The notes: generated by a model not told the origin, from the letters alone. A stretch of DNA of 64,000 bases from Candidatus Avelusimicrobium pullarium (GCA_944323745.1 CALUTQ010000002.1:558001-622000); one strand, 5' to 3'; numbered from the stretch's first letter, positions 1-9,103 are shown. A program made the numbers and translations.

Positions 1-1097
1 CAGGTAATTTTGACGTCGCGTTTAATTTTTTCCACCGCAAATTCTTTGGTATAGCCGAAACCGCCCATCGCCTGAATGGAATCTTCGGCGGCCTTGTTGC
101 CCGATTCGGTGGCATAGAGTTTGGCAATGGCGCCTTCAGTGGCTAAGCCGTGGTTATTGACTTCCAGCTGTTTGGCCGTCCAGTCAATGTACGCGCGGGC
201 CGCTTCAAAGCGCACATAGTGCGGGGTGATGAGCTTAAGCATAAAGCCCTGCTTTTGGGCCAGCGGGCCGCCGGCCTGAATGCGCTGCTGGGCGTAAATT
301 AAAGCGGTTTCTACGGCTTCTTCGCCGGCGCCCAAACCAAACGCGGCTACCATAAGGCGCGTATAGCCAAACACGGCCTGCGCCTGCAGGAACCCTTTGC
401 CTTCTTCCAAACCGATTAAATTTTCGGCCGGCACGTACACTTCGTCAAAAGCCAAACCGGCAGTGTTGGACAAGCGAATGCCGTGTTTGTCTTCGTGCGC
501 GTCCTGCGTAAAGCCGGGGGTGCCTTTTTCCACAATAAACCAGCTCGGGCCGCCCGGGGCCAAAGCCAGCACGGTGTAAATATCGGCTACGCCGCCGTTG
601 GAAATCCACATTTTGCTGCCGGTGATTTTATAACCGACGATTTTGCCGTCCTTTTCCACGCGGTCGGCACGGGTGCGCAAAGACACCAGGTCAGAGCCGG
701 CGTCGGCTTCCGTCGCGCCGTAAGCGACCAGTTTGTTTTCGTGCGCAATTTTTTGGAACCATTTGGCCTTTTGTTCCGGGGTGCCGCCTACGTTAATCGG
801 GTCGCTGCCCAAGAAGGTGGCAAACACGCCGGTGGCGATACCCAAATCAATGCGCGCCAGCTGTTCGCAAACGCGGTAGATTTCGGTCGTCTGGCCGCCG
901 AGGCCGCCGTATTCTTCGGGAATAAGCAAAAGATGCACGCCCAGCACGTCGTGGTCGTACATCTCTTTTAAAATATCTAGGGGAATTTCGTTCTTCGCGT
1001 CGTGTTCGCGGAGAAACTCGTGGGAAATCCTGTTCTTGGCATATTGCTTCAAACTGTCCAACATCAGGTTCCTGGTAGTCAGGTCATTTTTTGCCAT
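1..1097 (-). CDS. Acyl-CoA dehydrogenase (C-terminus off the window edge)
   Basis: Flavoenzyme oxidising an acyl-CoA to the trans-2-enoyl-CoA in the cytoplasm. 365 codons are visible, from ATG at 1097 (GGAGAT ribosome site about 10 bases upstream) to the window edge. Both family signatures are present: ATEADAGSDL (flavin/substrate loop, near residue 140) and QAMGGFGYTKEF near residue 350. The catalytic Glu, which lies just after the second signature in butyryl-CoA dehydrogenases, would be off the edge. The chain type cannot be read from sequence alone. The butyrate kinase/phosphotransbutyrylase pair at 55-57 kb makes a short-chain role plausible, but that is inference. The gene is alone on its strand here, with a pilin upstream behind a hairpin. 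Confidence 0.93.
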   Translation of the reverse strand, partial: MAKNDLTTRNLMLDSLKQYAKNRISHEFLREHDAKNEIPLDILKEMYDHDVLGVHLLLIPEEYGGLGGQTTEIYRVCEQLARIDLGIATGVFATFLGSDPINVGGTPEQKAKWFQKIAHENKLVAYGATEADAGSDLVSLRTRADRVEKDGKIVGYKITGSKMWISNGGVADIYTVLALAPGGPSWFIVEKGTPGFTQDAHEDKHGIRLSNTAGLAFDEVYVPAENLIGLEEGKGFLQAQAVFGYTRLMVAAFGLGAGEEAVETALIYAQQRIQAGGPLAQKQGFMLKLITPHYVRFEAARAYIDWTAKQLEVNNHGLATEGAIAKLYATESGNKAAEDSIQAMGGFGYTKEFAVEKIKRDVKIT

Positions 1098-1146
1098 GGG
1101 GTAATATCTCCATTACAATATATATATGTAAATGATACCAATTTTT

Positions 1147-1174
1147 GAGCCCCCGCGCATACACACGGGGGCTC
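1147..1174. terminator. GC-rich stem-loop between pilin and acyl-CoA dehydrogenase
   Basis: Nine-base-pair stem GAGCCCCCG/CGGGGGCTC with a 10-base loop. It sits downstream of the 1222-1719 pilin and upstream of the dehydrogenase. There is no good T-run on the minus strand, so termination of the pilin message is plausible rather than certain. Confidence 0.5.
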
Positions 1175-1221
1175 TTTAAGCTAAGGATATCCATCTTTTT
1201 ACAAAGCTAAAACTAAATTTA

Positions 1222-1719
1222 TTAATTAAGTTTATAATAATTATTACTACCATTATTATGATCTATAACGGAAGACCCCAAAGATTTACAAATATTATTT
1301 AGTTTTTCATCCGCTTGCGGGGCTATACAGAATTGTGCCCCTCCCCAACCAGTAAACTGCTGACAAAACTCAAACCCCAAATTCTTTTGTGGATGATGGG
1401 CAATAATACCGCATCCCCCGTTTTCATATCTGTAATAACTGTTTTCGGGAACTTTAATATCCAAATCATCTAAGCTGGTAATTGTTTCCCCATTAGTCAT
1501 TATATATACGTTTAGGGAATTCTGCAAAGCACGCAGCATAGTAACCGCTTCCACCGCGCGGGTTTTTTCCACCGCTTTTTCATATTGCGGCAGCGCAATA
1601 GCCGCCAAAATGCCAATAATCAGCACCACCACCAAAAGCTCAATAAGCGTAAACCCGCCCAATTTGCCTTTGGCGGGGTTTTCAGAACAAATAGTGTTTT
1701 TTTGATAAATTTTGCACAT
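1222..1719 (-). CDS. Type IV prepilin-like protein (head-module family)
   Basis: Predicted exported pilin or pilin-like subunit, 165 aa. A 22-residue leader (MCKIYQK...LGG) precedes the prepilin peptidase site G22/F23. The hydrophobic helix [18 protein letters not shown] follows, with Glu5 of the mature protein present. The body has four Cys and ends near an ICKSLG motif seen in several paralogs. I start at ATG 1719, in the loop of the palindromic module, not at the upstream TTG 1725: it gives the 22-residue leader shared by six other copies and the six-base distance to TAAATT. No Shine-Dalgarno is visible. The gene is a single-gene unit; the body is AT-rich compared with neighbouring operons. 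Whether it is a major pilin, a minor pilin or a variant store cannot be decided. Confidence 0.9.
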   Translation of the reverse strand: MCKIYQKNTICSENPAKGKLGGFTLIELLVVVLIIGILAAIALPQYEKAVEKTRAVEAVTMLRALQNSLNVYIMTNGETITSLDDLDIKVPENSYYRYENGGCGIIAHHPQKNLGFEFCQQFTGWGGAQFCIAPQADEKLNNICKSLGSSVIDHNNGSNNYYKLN

Positions 1720-1753
1720 ACGCAAAATTTATCAAAAAAAAAAAACAAGTCAA
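1704..1753 (-). promoter_or_regulatory. Pilin head module: leaderless promoter inside a palindrome
   Basis: On the minus strand: TTGACT (1753-1748), 16-base spacer including T12 (1745-1734), TAAATT (1731-1726), six bases, ATG (1719). Arms GATAAATTTTGC and GCAAAATTTATC (1704-1733) flank a six-base loop carrying the start codon. The predicted transcription start coincides with the A of ATG. Confidence 0.8.
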
Positions 1754-1772
1754 GCCGTTTGGTTTTATCAAT

Positions 1773-1804
1773 AAAAAAGCCTCTGCCAAAGCAGAGGCCT
1801 TTTT
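1773..1804 (-). terminator. Intrinsic terminator of the 1818-2306 pilin
   Basis: Stem GCCTCTGC/GCAGAGGC (1779-1786, 1791-1798) followed on the minus strand by a run of T. It lies just past the stop of the upstream pilin. Confidence 0.8.
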
Positions 1805-1817
1805 AAAATCTCCGCGA

Positions 1818-2306
1818 TTATATTCCGATACCTTCGGTATGGCGGTTTATATCACATTCTTCGTAGCCACACAAAGATTTACAGAATCTTTTGCCAAATT
1901 CTGTCTGGCCGGCGCAGGCCAATATTTCTTCCGTATCTCTGGAATGAGGAGCCCACGCAATGGCATAGTCTGCATCACTAGACGAAGCAAAAGATTTCGG
2001 CCAAAACATACCAAACCCATACGGGGTAGCCATAAAGGTATAATACTTTCCGCTTCCTTGATATCCTGTTCCGTCATCTACAGGCTCTGTAAAACCGATG
2101 CCGGAAAAATAAGGAACATCCCCTTCGCAGGTCTGCAGCTCACACATAGCAAAATTGGTGCGCATAACGCCTACAGCAGTATAGATTTCCGCCATTTTGC
2201 TTTTTTCAACGGATATACGATACTGCGGCAAGGCAACCGCGGCCAAAATGCCGATAATCAAGACAACTACAAGTAACTCAATTAAGGTAAACCCTTTGTT
2301 TTTCAT
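1818..2306 (-). CDS. Type IV prepilin-like protein, short leader, Cys-rich
   Basis: 162 aa with a five-residue leader (MKNKG) and the helix [18 protein letters not shown], so a prepilin peptidase substrate like the others. The body is distinctive: several Cys (CELQTCEG in the middle; FCKSLCGYEEC near the end) suggest more than one disulfide. It lacks the palindromic module. Upstream on the minus strand are TATAAT (2340-2335) and a GAGGA ribosome site, so this copy is expressed by a conventional leadered promoter. It is divergent from cdsA. Confidence 0.9.
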   Translation of the reverse strand: MKNKGFTLIELLVVVLIIGILAAVALPQYRISVEKSKMAEIYTAVGVMRTNFAMCELQTCEGDVPYFSGIGFTEPVDDGTGYQGSGKYYTFMATPYGFGMFWPKSFASSSDADYAIAWAPHSRDTEEILACAGQTEFGKRFCKSLCGYEECDINRHTEGIGI

Positions 2307-2420
2307 TTTATCCTCGTCAGACTGATTTTTTTAAATTATAACAAAATAATGGGGCCTTATTCTTTTTGATATTCTCTTCGGTTTATTTTTCAATCGTTCC
2401 CGTTTTTTATCTATATTTGC

Positions 2421-2432
2421 TAAAATAATTTT
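2421..2432 (+). promoter_or_regulatory. Leaderless -10 box of cdsA
   Basis: TAAAAT (2421-2426), six bases, then the cdsA ATG at 2433. There is no Shine-Dalgarno. A convincing -35 box is not seen. Confidence 0.6.
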
Positions 2433-3251
2433 ATGCTACTTCCCCGTATTTTAACTGCCGTTATCGGCATACCTGTTATTTTGGCCGCCATTCACTTTGG
2501 CGGCGTGGTGTATATGGCCTTTACGGCCTGTGTCATCTTGCTGTGTTTATACGAATACGGCTTGGTGCTGACTGCCGGCAAAAAACCGGTGCATATGGTC
2601 TCGCTGATGCTTTTTGGGCTGATTATGGCGGCGGTGGCCATTTTGGGACGGGCCAATTTACCCTCGCTGGAATTGCCGGATAACCTTTATCCTTTTGCCA
2701 TCAGCGTGGTCATTTTCGGCGTGCTTTTTATCGAAGTGCTTACCCCGCACCGCAGCTGGGAGCGGGTGGCCAACACATTTACGGGTATTTTTCTGATTCC
2801 ATGGTCTTTGGCACACCTTATTAATATACGCGATATTGCCCAGTACGGCGAATACCTTACCTTATTTATGATTATCACCGTGTGGATTTGCGATACGGGG
2901 GCCTATTTTACCGGCCGTTTTTTGGGGCGCCATAAACTAAACCAAGAAGTCAGCCCCAAGAAAACGTGGGAAGGGGCCATCGGCGGTACGGTGCTGGCCG
3001 TAGCGGGTGCGCTGCTTATGCGCCATTTGTTTTTGCCTACGCTTTTTAGTGTGCAGGAAGCTATATGGCTGGGGCTTTTGGTGGCGGTTATCGGGCAGGT
3101 TTCCGACTTGGCCGAATCGGTCATCAAGCGCAGCACCGGCGTAAAGGACTCGTCTAACCTGCTGCCCGGCCACGGCGGTTTTTTAGACCGTTTTGATTCT
3201 TATCTTTTGCTGGCGCCGGTTTTCTATTACGTAGTTTTGTACACCTTATGA
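2433..3251 (+). CDS. cdsA: Phosphatidate cytidylyltransferase
   Basis: Integral membrane enzyme converting phosphatidic acid and CTP to CDP-diacylglycerol for phospholipid synthesis. 272 aa, a usual length. Multiple hydrophobic segments run throughout, and the C-terminal family signature is intact (SVIKRSTGVKDSSN then PGHGGFLDRFD, about residues 229-254). First gene of cdsA-dxr-rseP-ispG-proS, a grouping common in bacteria. The dxr start overlaps its stop by four bases (ATGA). The start codon follows a -10-like TAAAAT by exactly six bases, suggesting a leaderless message. Confidence 0.97.
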   Translation: MLLPRILTAVIGIPVILAAIHFGGVVYMAFTACVILLCLYEYGLVLTAGKKPVHMVSLMLFGLIMAAVAILGRANLPSLELPDNLYPFAISVVIFGVLFIEVLTPHRSWERVANTFTGIFLIPWSLAHLINIRDIAQYGEYLTLFMIITVWICDTGAYFTGRFLGRHKLNQEVSPKKTWEGAIGGTVLAVAGALLMRHLFLPTLFSVQEAIWLGLLVAVIGQVSDLAESVIKRSTGVKDSSNLLPGHGGFLDRFDSYLLLAPVFYYVVLYTL

Positions 3252-4444
3252 AAAACATCATCGTTCTGGGTTCAACCGGTTCTATAGGCACATCGTCGCT
3301 GGATGTGATTGCGCGGCTGGGGCCGCAGTACCGCGTGCTTGGAATGAGCGCCAACCGCAATACAGAGCTTTTTTTAAAGCAGGTACATCTTTTTAAACCG
3401 CGCTTTGCCGCCGTGCTGGACCCTGCCAGTTACGAAATTTTAAAAGGACAAATGCCCCGCGGCACGCAGCTGCTGCCGCCGGATATGGAAAGCCTTACTT
3501 TTTTGGCCGCACTGCCTTCGGCCCATTTGGTGATTAACGGTTTAGTCGGCTCGGTGGGGTTTCAACCCTTAATTGCCGCCATAAAAGCGGGCAAAACCAT
3601 CGCTCTTGCCAACAAAGAGCCTATGGTAATGGCAGGGCAAACCGTTATGCAGGAATGCCGCCGCTGGAACGCCACCATTATTCCGGTGGACAGCGAGCCT
3701 TCGGCCATTTTCCAATGTATGGAAGAAACAGACGCCCACAATTACGACCGCGCCAACGAGTCTATTTCCCGCGTGTTTTTGACGGCATCAGGCGGGCCGT
3801 TTGCCAAGCGCAAAAAATCGCTTTCTACCGTCAAGCCGGCAGAAGCCCTCAACCACCCGCGCTGGAAGATGGGCAAAAAAATTACCGTAGATTCTGCCAC
3901 GCTGATGAACAAAGGCTTTGAAGCCATAGAAATTATGAATTTGTTTTCGCTTCCGCAGGAAAAGGTGCAAATCGTTATTCATCCGCAATCGCTTATCCAC
4001 TCTGCCGTAGAATATGTGGACGGCGCCATTTTGGCCGAAATGAGCGAGCCGGATATGCGCATTCCCATTCAATACGCCGTTACGTATCCCAAACGTATGC
4101 CCAGTCCGGTTAAGCCGCTGAACCTTTTTCAAGCGCAGAAGCTGGAATTTTTTGAGCCGGACTTTGACCGCTTCCCGTGCTTGGAGCTGGCCCTGTCGGC
4201 CCAGCAGCGCGGCAGCATTTTTCCGGCGGTGCTCAGCGCCGCGGACGAAGTGGCGGTGGACGCTTTCTTAAAAGAACAAATCAAATTTACCGATATAGCC
4301 AAACTGATTTACAGCGTGCTTAAAGAAACCTACGGCCGCACCGGCCGCATTACGCTAAACCAAGCGGCGGAAGCCGACGCCTGGGGCCGCGAAAAGGCTT
4401 TGGCTAATTTAAAAGAAAAGAAATACAAAAAAGTCATTTTATAA
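3248..4444 (+). CDS. dxr: 1-deoxy-D-xylulose 5-phosphate reductoisomerase
   Basis: Second enzyme of the non-mevalonate isoprenoid pathway: DXP plus NADPH to 2-C-methyl-D-erythritol 4-phosphate. 398 aa. It shows the N-terminal NADPH loop GSTGSIGTSSLDV, the ANKEP motif, the metal/substrate segment DSEPSAIFQ, the TASGGPF loop and HPQSLIHSAVEYVDG. Start ATG overlaps the cdsA stop, so translation is probably coupled. Together with ispG two genes on, this locus supplies two steps of the same pathway. Confidence 0.98.
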   Translation: MKNIIVLGSTGSIGTSSLDVIARLGPQYRVLGMSANRNTELFLKQVHLFKPRFAAVLDPASYEILKGQMPRGTQLLPPDMESLTFLAALPSAHLVINGLVGSVGFQPLIAAIKAGKTIALANKEPMVMAGQTVMQECRRWNATIIPVDSEPSAIFQCMEETDAHNYDRANESISRVFLTASGGPFAKRKKSLSTVKPAEALNHPRWKMGKKITVDSATLMNKGFEAIEIMNLFSLPQEKVQIVIHPQSLIHSAVEYVDGAILAEMSEPDMRIPIQYAVTYPKRMPSPVKPLNLFQAQKLEFFEPDFDRFPCLELALSAQQRGSIFPAVLSAADEVAVDAFLKEQIKFTDIAKLIYSVLKETYGRTGRITLNQAAEADAWGREKALANLKEKKYKKVIL

Positions 4445-4453
4445 GGGGTATTT

Positions 4454-5593
4454 ATGTTGCTTTCCGTTATAGCCGTTATCGTGGTGCTCAGCCCGATTGT
4501 CATTATTCACGAGTTCGGGCACTTTATCGCCTGCCGTTTGACCGGCATCGGGGTGAAAGAATTTTCCTTCGGGTTTGGCAAAATTTTGTGGCACAAAAAA
4601 TCGGCCAAAGGGACGGACTTTCAAATTCGCGCCATTCCGTTTGGCGGTTTTGTGGAACCCGAAGGCCAAATGTTTGTGGAAGACGACAGCAAAGAAGCCC
4701 CCAAACCCAACGAATTTGCCGCCAAAAAATGGTATGCCAAATTTTTTATGGTTATCAACGGCGCTTTGTTTAATTATGTACTGGCGGCGGTCATCTTTTC
4801 CGCCTTGATTTACGCAAAAGGTATGCCGGAAACGGACCCCGTCAAACTGCCGGCCCAAGTAGGCGCCGTGGTGGAAAATTATCCCGCCGATAAAGCCGGC
4901 CTGCAGCAAGACGATATTATTACCATAATGAACGGGCAAAACATATCTTCCTGGAAAGATTTAATGGACTATATGAAAGACCGCCAAGGCGACCTGGCCC
5001 TAACGCTTACCCGCGGAACGGAAACCCTTAATTTGACCATTAAAGAACAAGACTTTTTGCAGGACAAACCCAATCTGCTGGGCATTGTGGTAGCCCCGCA
5101 AATGAAAGAAATGGGGTTGTTTTCCTCCGTCGGGTTGGGCGTCTATCAATGCTGGTACTGGACCAAATTTTCTTTGCTGTCCTTGTGGGACAGTATTACC
5201 CACAAAAAAGCGCCCGACGTGGCCGGCCCTATCGGCATTGTAAACATTATTCACCAGTCCGTGCACCGCGGCTGGCTGGACTTTATTTTCTTAATCGGTA
5301 TGCTTTCTTTGGCGGTAGGTATGTTTAACCTGTTTCCCATTCCCATATTGGACGGCGGCTATGCGTTGGTCTATTTGTGGGAAGGGCTGACGGGCAAACT
5401 CCCCTCCACCAAAAACATTATGCGTGCGGCCAATGTAGGTTTTTACCTGCTGATGCTGCTGGTGGTGTATGCCTCGTATGCCGATATTAAACGCATTTTC
5501 TTTAAACCCAAAGCCGCCGTCACCGCTACGCAAACGGCAGGCGAAAACACTCCCGCGCCGGCGCAAAATGACGCCGCGCAAGAAGGCAAATAA
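4454..5593 (+). CDS. rseP: Site-2 intramembrane zinc metalloprotease RseP
   Basis: Cleaves membrane-bound substrates such as anti-sigma factors within the lipid bilayer. 379 aa. HEFGH (HExxH) at residues 19-23 lies in the first membrane helix. One PDZ domain follows at about 130-210, and the second-ligand motif NLFPIPILDGG sits near residue 297. The C-terminal tail is Ala/Pro-rich. E. coli RseP has two PDZ domains; only one is evident here, as in many other phyla. The gene is nine bases after dxr with AAGGGG upstream, and its TAA overlaps the ispG ATG by one base. Confidence 0.96.
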   Translation: MLLSVIAVIVVLSPIVIIHEFGHFIACRLTGIGVKEFSFGFGKILWHKKSAKGTDFQIRAIPFGGFVEPEGQMFVEDDSKEAPKPNEFAAKKWYAKFFMVINGALFNYVLAAVIFSALIYAKGMPETDPVKLPAQVGAVVENYPADKAGLQQDDIITIMNGQNISSWKDLMDYMKDRQGDLALTLTRGTETLNLTIKEQDFLQDKPNLLGIVVAPQMKEMGLFSSVGLGVYQCWYWTKFSLLSLWDSITHKKAPDVAGPIGIVNIIHQSVHRGWLDFIFLIGMLSLAVGMFNLFPIPILDGGYALVYLWEGLTGKLPSTKNIMRAANVGFYLLMLLVVYASYADIKRIFFKPKAAVTATQTAGENTPAPAQNDAAQEGK

Positions 5594-6678
5594 TGTATAA
5601 AACCAGACAAGTCAAAGTAGGTCCCTATATTTTGGGCACGGGCAACCCCGTGCGCGTGCAGAGTATGTGCAATACCGACACGCGCGATGCAGACGCAACA
5701 GTCGCCCAAATTATCCAGCTGGAAAACGCCGGCTGCGAAATTAACCGCGTGGCCGTGCCGGACATACAGGCCGCCCAAACCCTGGGCGAAATTAAAAAAC
5801 GCATCCACACCCCGCTGGTGGCAGACATTCACTTTGACTATAAACTGGCGCTGGAAGCAGTGAAACAAGGCGTAGACAAAGTGCGCATTAACCCCGGCAA
5901 TATCGGCTCTATAGAAAATACCAAAGAGGTGGTCAAAGCTTGTGCAGACCGCGGCGTGGCCATACGCATCGGCGTTAATGCAGGTTCGGTCAAATACCTT
6001 AAAAGCGTAGCCGGCCAGGTAGATTTAACCGATGATAAATGGGCCCAAATTATGGTGCAGGAAGCCTTGGAACAGGCCAATATTTTGGAACAACTGAACT
6101 TTAAAGATGTGGTCGTCTCTTTAAAGTCGGACGATTTTGCCCGCACCCTAAAAGCCAATGAACTTTTTGCCTCCCAAAGCGATATTCCCCTGCACATCGG
6201 CCTGACCGAAGCGGGCAGCTTTTTAAGCGGCACGGTCAAAAGCGCCATTGCGCTGGGCACGCTGTTGCAAAAAGGCATCGGGGCCACGATCCGCGTGTCT
6301 TTGACCGAAGACCCCGCCTTGCAGGTGCGCGCCGCGTATGAAATTTTAAAAGCCTTGCACTTGCGCCAGTACGGGCCGAATTTGATTTCCTGCCCCACGT
6401 GCGGCCGCACGCAGGTAAATGTGGCCGGCACCGTGCGCGAGCTGGAAAAACGCATTTACGGCAACAAAGAACTTTTGCGCAAAGCCACCGGCCTTAAAAT
6501 TGCCGTTATGGGATGTGCCGTCAACGGCCCCGGCGAAGCGCGCGACGCCGACTTTGGCATTGCCGGCGGCCGCGGCGAAGGGCTGTACTTTGAAAAAGGG
6601 CAAACCCTTTTTAAGCTCCCCCAAGAAAAATGGGTAGATTTTTTAATTGAAAAAATAAACGAGTTCGGCCAAAAATAA
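5593..6678 (+). CDS. ispG: (E)-4-hydroxy-3-methylbut-2-enyl-diphosphate synthase
   Basis: [4Fe-4S] enzyme of the late non-mevalonate pathway, reducing MEcPP to HMBPP. 361 aa, the short bacterial form without the plant-type insert. A TIM-barrel half precedes a C-terminal cluster domain with CPTCG and MGCAVNGPGEA supplying three Cys and the Glu ligand. Overlaps rseP by one base (TAATG), so translation is probably coupled. Confidence 0.98.
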   Translation: MYKTRQVKVGPYILGTGNPVRVQSMCNTDTRDADATVAQIIQLENAGCEINRVAVPDIQAAQTLGEIKKRIHTPLVADIHFDYKLALEAVKQGVDKVRINPGNIGSIENTKEVVKACADRGVAIRIGVNAGSVKYLKSVAGQVDLTDDKWAQIMVQEALEQANILEQLNFKDVVVSLKSDDFARTLKANELFASQSDIPLHIGLTEAGSFLSGTVKSAIALGTLLQKGIGATIRVSLTEDPALQVRAAYEILKALHLRQYGPNLISCPTCGRTQVNVAGTVRELEKRIYGNKELLRKATGLKIAVMGCAVNGPGEARDADFGIAGGRGEGLYFEKGQTLFKLPQEKWVDFLIEKINEFGQK

Positions 6679-6725
6679 ACCCGAACGGGCCTTGCCGCAC
6701 CGGCAGGCCGCAGAAAGGACATAAA

Positions 6726-8444
6726 ATGAAATTATCCAATTACTACGTACCTACACTAAAAGAAGCGCCCAAAGACGCCGACAATTTATCTGCCAAACTG
6801 ATGATCCGCGCGGGGCTTATCCGCAAACTGGGCAGCGGCCTGTATGAATGGCTGCCGCTGGGTTTGAAAGTGCTTAAAAAAGTGGAAAACATCGTGCGCG
6901 AAGAAATGGACCGCGCCGGCGCGTGCGAAGTGTGGCTGCCGGTAGTGCAGCCCAAAGAGCTGTGGCAGGAAACCGGCCGTTGGGAACACTTTGGCGACCA
7001 GCTGCTCAAAATACAGGACCGCAAAAAAGCCGAGTTCTGCGTGGCCCCCACGGCCGAAGAAGTCATCACCGATTTAGTCCGCAAAGACGTATCTTCCTAC
7101 AAACAGCTGCCGTTCTGCCTCTATCAGTTCGGCACCAAATTCCGCGACGAAATACGCCCCCGCTTCGGCGTAATGCGCGCGCGCGAATTTTATATGAAAG
7201 ACGCCTATTCCTTCTGCGCCACCGAAGAACAAGCTTCCGACTGGTATCAGCGTATGTATGATGCCTATACACGCGTGTTCACCCGCTGCGGCTTTAAGTT
7301 TAAAGCCGTGGAAGCCGACACCGGCGCCATCGGCGGCAACTTTTCGCACGAGTTTATGGTGCTGGCCGACAACGGCGAAGACGCCATTGCCGACTGCCCC
7401 TCCTGCGGGTACGCCGCCAATACGGAAAAGGCCGCCGTTAAAACGCCCGAATTTACCGTAAACGAAGCCGATTTTAAACCGATGGAAAAACGCCCCACCC
7501 CCAAAGCCTATACGGTGGAAGACGTGGCCAACCTGCTACACGTCGGCACGGACAAACTGATTAAACTGCTGGTATTTACCGCCGACGGCGAACCGGTGGT
7601 GGCCTTGGTGCGCGGCGATCACGAACTGAACGAACCCAAACTGCGCAGCCTGCTCAAATGCACCGAGCTGGAAAAAGCCAGCGAAGAAGTGTACACGCAG
7701 GTAACGGGTTCCCCCGTCGGATTTGCCGGCCCGCAGGGCTTGAAACAAAGAAACCCCAAAATCAAAATTTATGCCGATAACTACGTCAAAGGCGTGGTCA
7801 ACGGCGTGGCCGGCGGCAACGAGGTGGACGTACACGTTATCAACGTCAACCCGTCGCGCGACATTGTGGTGGACGCTTACTGCGACCTGAAAATCGCTTC
7901 CGAAGGCGACTGCTGCGCCAAATGCGGCGCCAAGTTTAACTTTACCCGCGGCATTGAAGTGGGCCACGTGTTCAAACTGGGCACCAAATATTCCGCCGCG
8001 ATGAAGGCCGAATTCTTGGACGAAAAACAAAAGGCTAACCCGTTTATTATGGGCTGCTACGGCATTGGCATCAGCCGTGTGGTGGCCGCCGCCATTGAGC
8101 AAAGCCACGACGACAACGGCATTATCTGGCCCGCGCCTATTGCCCCGTTTGACGTTTCGCTTATCGCCATTGATTACGACTCTAACCCCGACGTCAAAAA
8201 AGCCGCAGACGAAATGTCCGCCAAGCTGGAAGCGGCCGGCCTCACCGTGCTGATGGACGACCGTGACGAACGCCCGGGCGTTAAATTTAAAGACGCCGAT
8301 TTAATGGGCCTGCCGCACCGCGTGGTCATCAGCAGCCGCACGGTAAAAGACGGCCAGTTTGAATATAAACGCCGCGCCGAAAAAGACGCCGTACGCAAAG
8401 ACCTGGCGCAAACGGACGCGTTTATTGCAGAACTTAAAAAATAG
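6726..8444 (+). CDS. proS: Prolyl-tRNA synthetase (bacterial type with editing domain)
   Basis: Charges tRNA-Pro. 572 aa class II synthetase of the bacterial ProS type. The N-terminal catalytic part contains GLYEWLPLGLKVL (motif 1 region) and FRDEIRPRFGVMRAREF (motif 2). The YbaK-like editing insertion spans about residues 240-380 (GTDKLIKLLVFTADG, VRGDHELNE). Motif 3 is GCYGIGISR, followed by an anticodon-binding domain. A separate CAKCGAKF Cys pair is present near residue 400. AAAGGAC precedes the ATG. Last gene of the cdsA operon, ending at a strong hairpin shared tail-to-tail with a pilin. Confidence 0.98.
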   Translation: MKLSNYYVPTLKEAPKDADNLSAKLMIRAGLIRKLGSGLYEWLPLGLKVLKKVENIVREEMDRAGACEVWLPVVQPKELWQETGRWEHFGDQLLKIQDRKKAEFCVAPTAEEVITDLVRKDVSSYKQLPFCLYQFGTKFRDEIRPRFGVMRAREFYMKDAYSFCATEEQASDWYQRMYDAYTRVFTRCGFKFKAVEADTGAIGGNFSHEFMVLADNGEDAIADCPSCGYAANTEKAAVKTPEFTVNEADFKPMEKRPTPKAYTVEDVANLLHVGTDKLIKLLVFTADGEPVVALVRGDHELNEPKLRSLLKCTELEKASEEVYTQVTGSPVGFAGPQGLKQRNPKIKIYADNYVKGVVNGVAGGNEVDVHVINVNPSRDIVVDAYCDLKIASEGDCCAKCGAKFNFTRGIEVGHVFKLGTKYSAAMKAEFLDEKQKANPFIMGCYGIGISRVVAAAIEQSHDDNGIIWPAPIAPFDVSLIAIDYDSNPDVKKAADEMSAKLEAAGLTVLMDDRDERPGVKFKDADLMGLPHRVVISSRTVKDGQFEYKRRAEKDAVRKDLAQTDAFIAELKK

Positions 8445-8455
8445 TTTTACCCGCA

Positions 8456-8490
8456 AAACAAAACCCCCGCTTTTTGGCGGGGGTTTTGTT
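8456..8490. terminator. Bidirectional terminator between proS and pilin
   Basis: AACCCCCGC ... GCGGGGGTT hairpin (arms 8464-8470 and 8477-8483) with A-run before and T-run after. It serves proS on plus and the 8500-9072 pilin on minus. Confidence 0.85.
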
Positions 8491-8499
8491 TTGCTTGGA

Positions 8500-9072
8500 T
8501 TATAAATCCATTTTATAGCACTCTCTGGATAAACGGCATATGCCTTTTTGAACGCCCGGGGCAAGCATTTTGCATCTTGTTTCACCCCACTCCGGCTCCC
8601 GTCCGCCCGGGATACAATACAAAGCATAGGTTTCCTGATTGGGGCCGGGGTTATTAAAAGCCATAGATAACGTAACCGCCGAAGTGCGCGCCCCATTATA
8701 GTAACTAATACCTATTTCATTATTATTCCATTGGAACGTCTGTCCGTCCGGCAACTTCATCGTACTATAAGGGCCACACCAACCTTCTGCATTAATATTA
8801 GATTCTGGGCACGTAACTTCTCCTCCAGAAACGCCCGCCGCATTTAAAATTAAACGAAAATCCTGTGCCGAGCTGCCGCCTTCCATTACCACCATTCTTT
8901 TCCCCTCACGGAAAATTTTATACCACGGCAAAGCCGCCGCCACACGGCTTTTAAACACGGCCTTTTCATACTGCGGCAAAGCAATAGCTGCCAAAATGCC
9001 GATAATCAACACCACCACCAAAAGCTCAATAAGCGTAAAGCCGCCTGTATTGCTTTTAAAACGTTTTTTCAT
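8500..9072 (-). CDS. Type IV prepilin-like protein, coupled-start variant
   Basis: 190 aa with an 11-residue leader ([11 protein letters not shown]) and the helix [18 protein letters not shown]. The body differs from most paralogs: [15 protein letters not shown] replaces the usual YYMANG region, and the C-terminal part carries six Cys ([29 protein letters not shown]). Here the palindrome-loop ATG opens a different frame (9056-9103), and the pilin starts later at 9072 behind a GAGG site. The promoter and 5' end are almost identical to the 9210-9707 gene, while the bodies are not. Confidence 0.9.
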   Translation of the reverse strand: MKKRFKSNTGGFTLIELLVVVLIIGILAAIALPQYEKAVFKSRVAAALPWYKIFREGKRMVVMEGGSSAQDFRLILNAAGVSGGEVTCPESNINAEGWCGPYSTMKLPDGQTFQWNNNEIGISYYNGARTSAVTLSMAFNNPGPNQETYALYCIPGGREPEWGETRCKMLAPGVQKGICRLSRECYKMDL

Positions 9073-9103
9073 TCAAAACCTCTTTTTTGATAAATTTTAT
9101 CAT
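9056..9103 (-). CDS. Possible 15-residue leader peptide overlapping the pilin start
   Basis: ATG in the palindrome loop (seven bases after TAAATT) encodes [15 protein letters not shown] and stops 17 bases inside the pilin gene. The first seven residues match the head found in other pilins (MEKFIKK, MAKFIKK). The distance from this ATG to the pilin Phe codon is 64 bases instead of 66, so a net two-base loss put the old head out of frame. It may be a reinitiation leader or simply a relic; the neighbouring copy has ACG in place of this ATG. Confidence 0.4.
   Translation of the reverse strand: MIKFIKKEVLNEKTF

Noticed and set aside
1720-1725. TTG codons two triplets upstream of the loop ATG as pilin starts (also at 25154, 29548, 37621, 45693, 50551, 60557)
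   Set aside because: They lie in the six bases between the -10 box and +1, so they would not be transcribed; the ATG gives the constant 22-residue leader.
1704-1745. The pilin palindrome as an intrinsic terminator
   Set aside because: On neither strand does a T-run follow the stem (A-run follows on both), and the position over start codons does not suit a terminator.
7066-8108. Long antisense open frames under proS, and similar ones under recA, leuS, gltX and ispG
   Set aside because: These are shadows caused by codon composition of well-identified genes; their products look like nothing known and they lack start signals.
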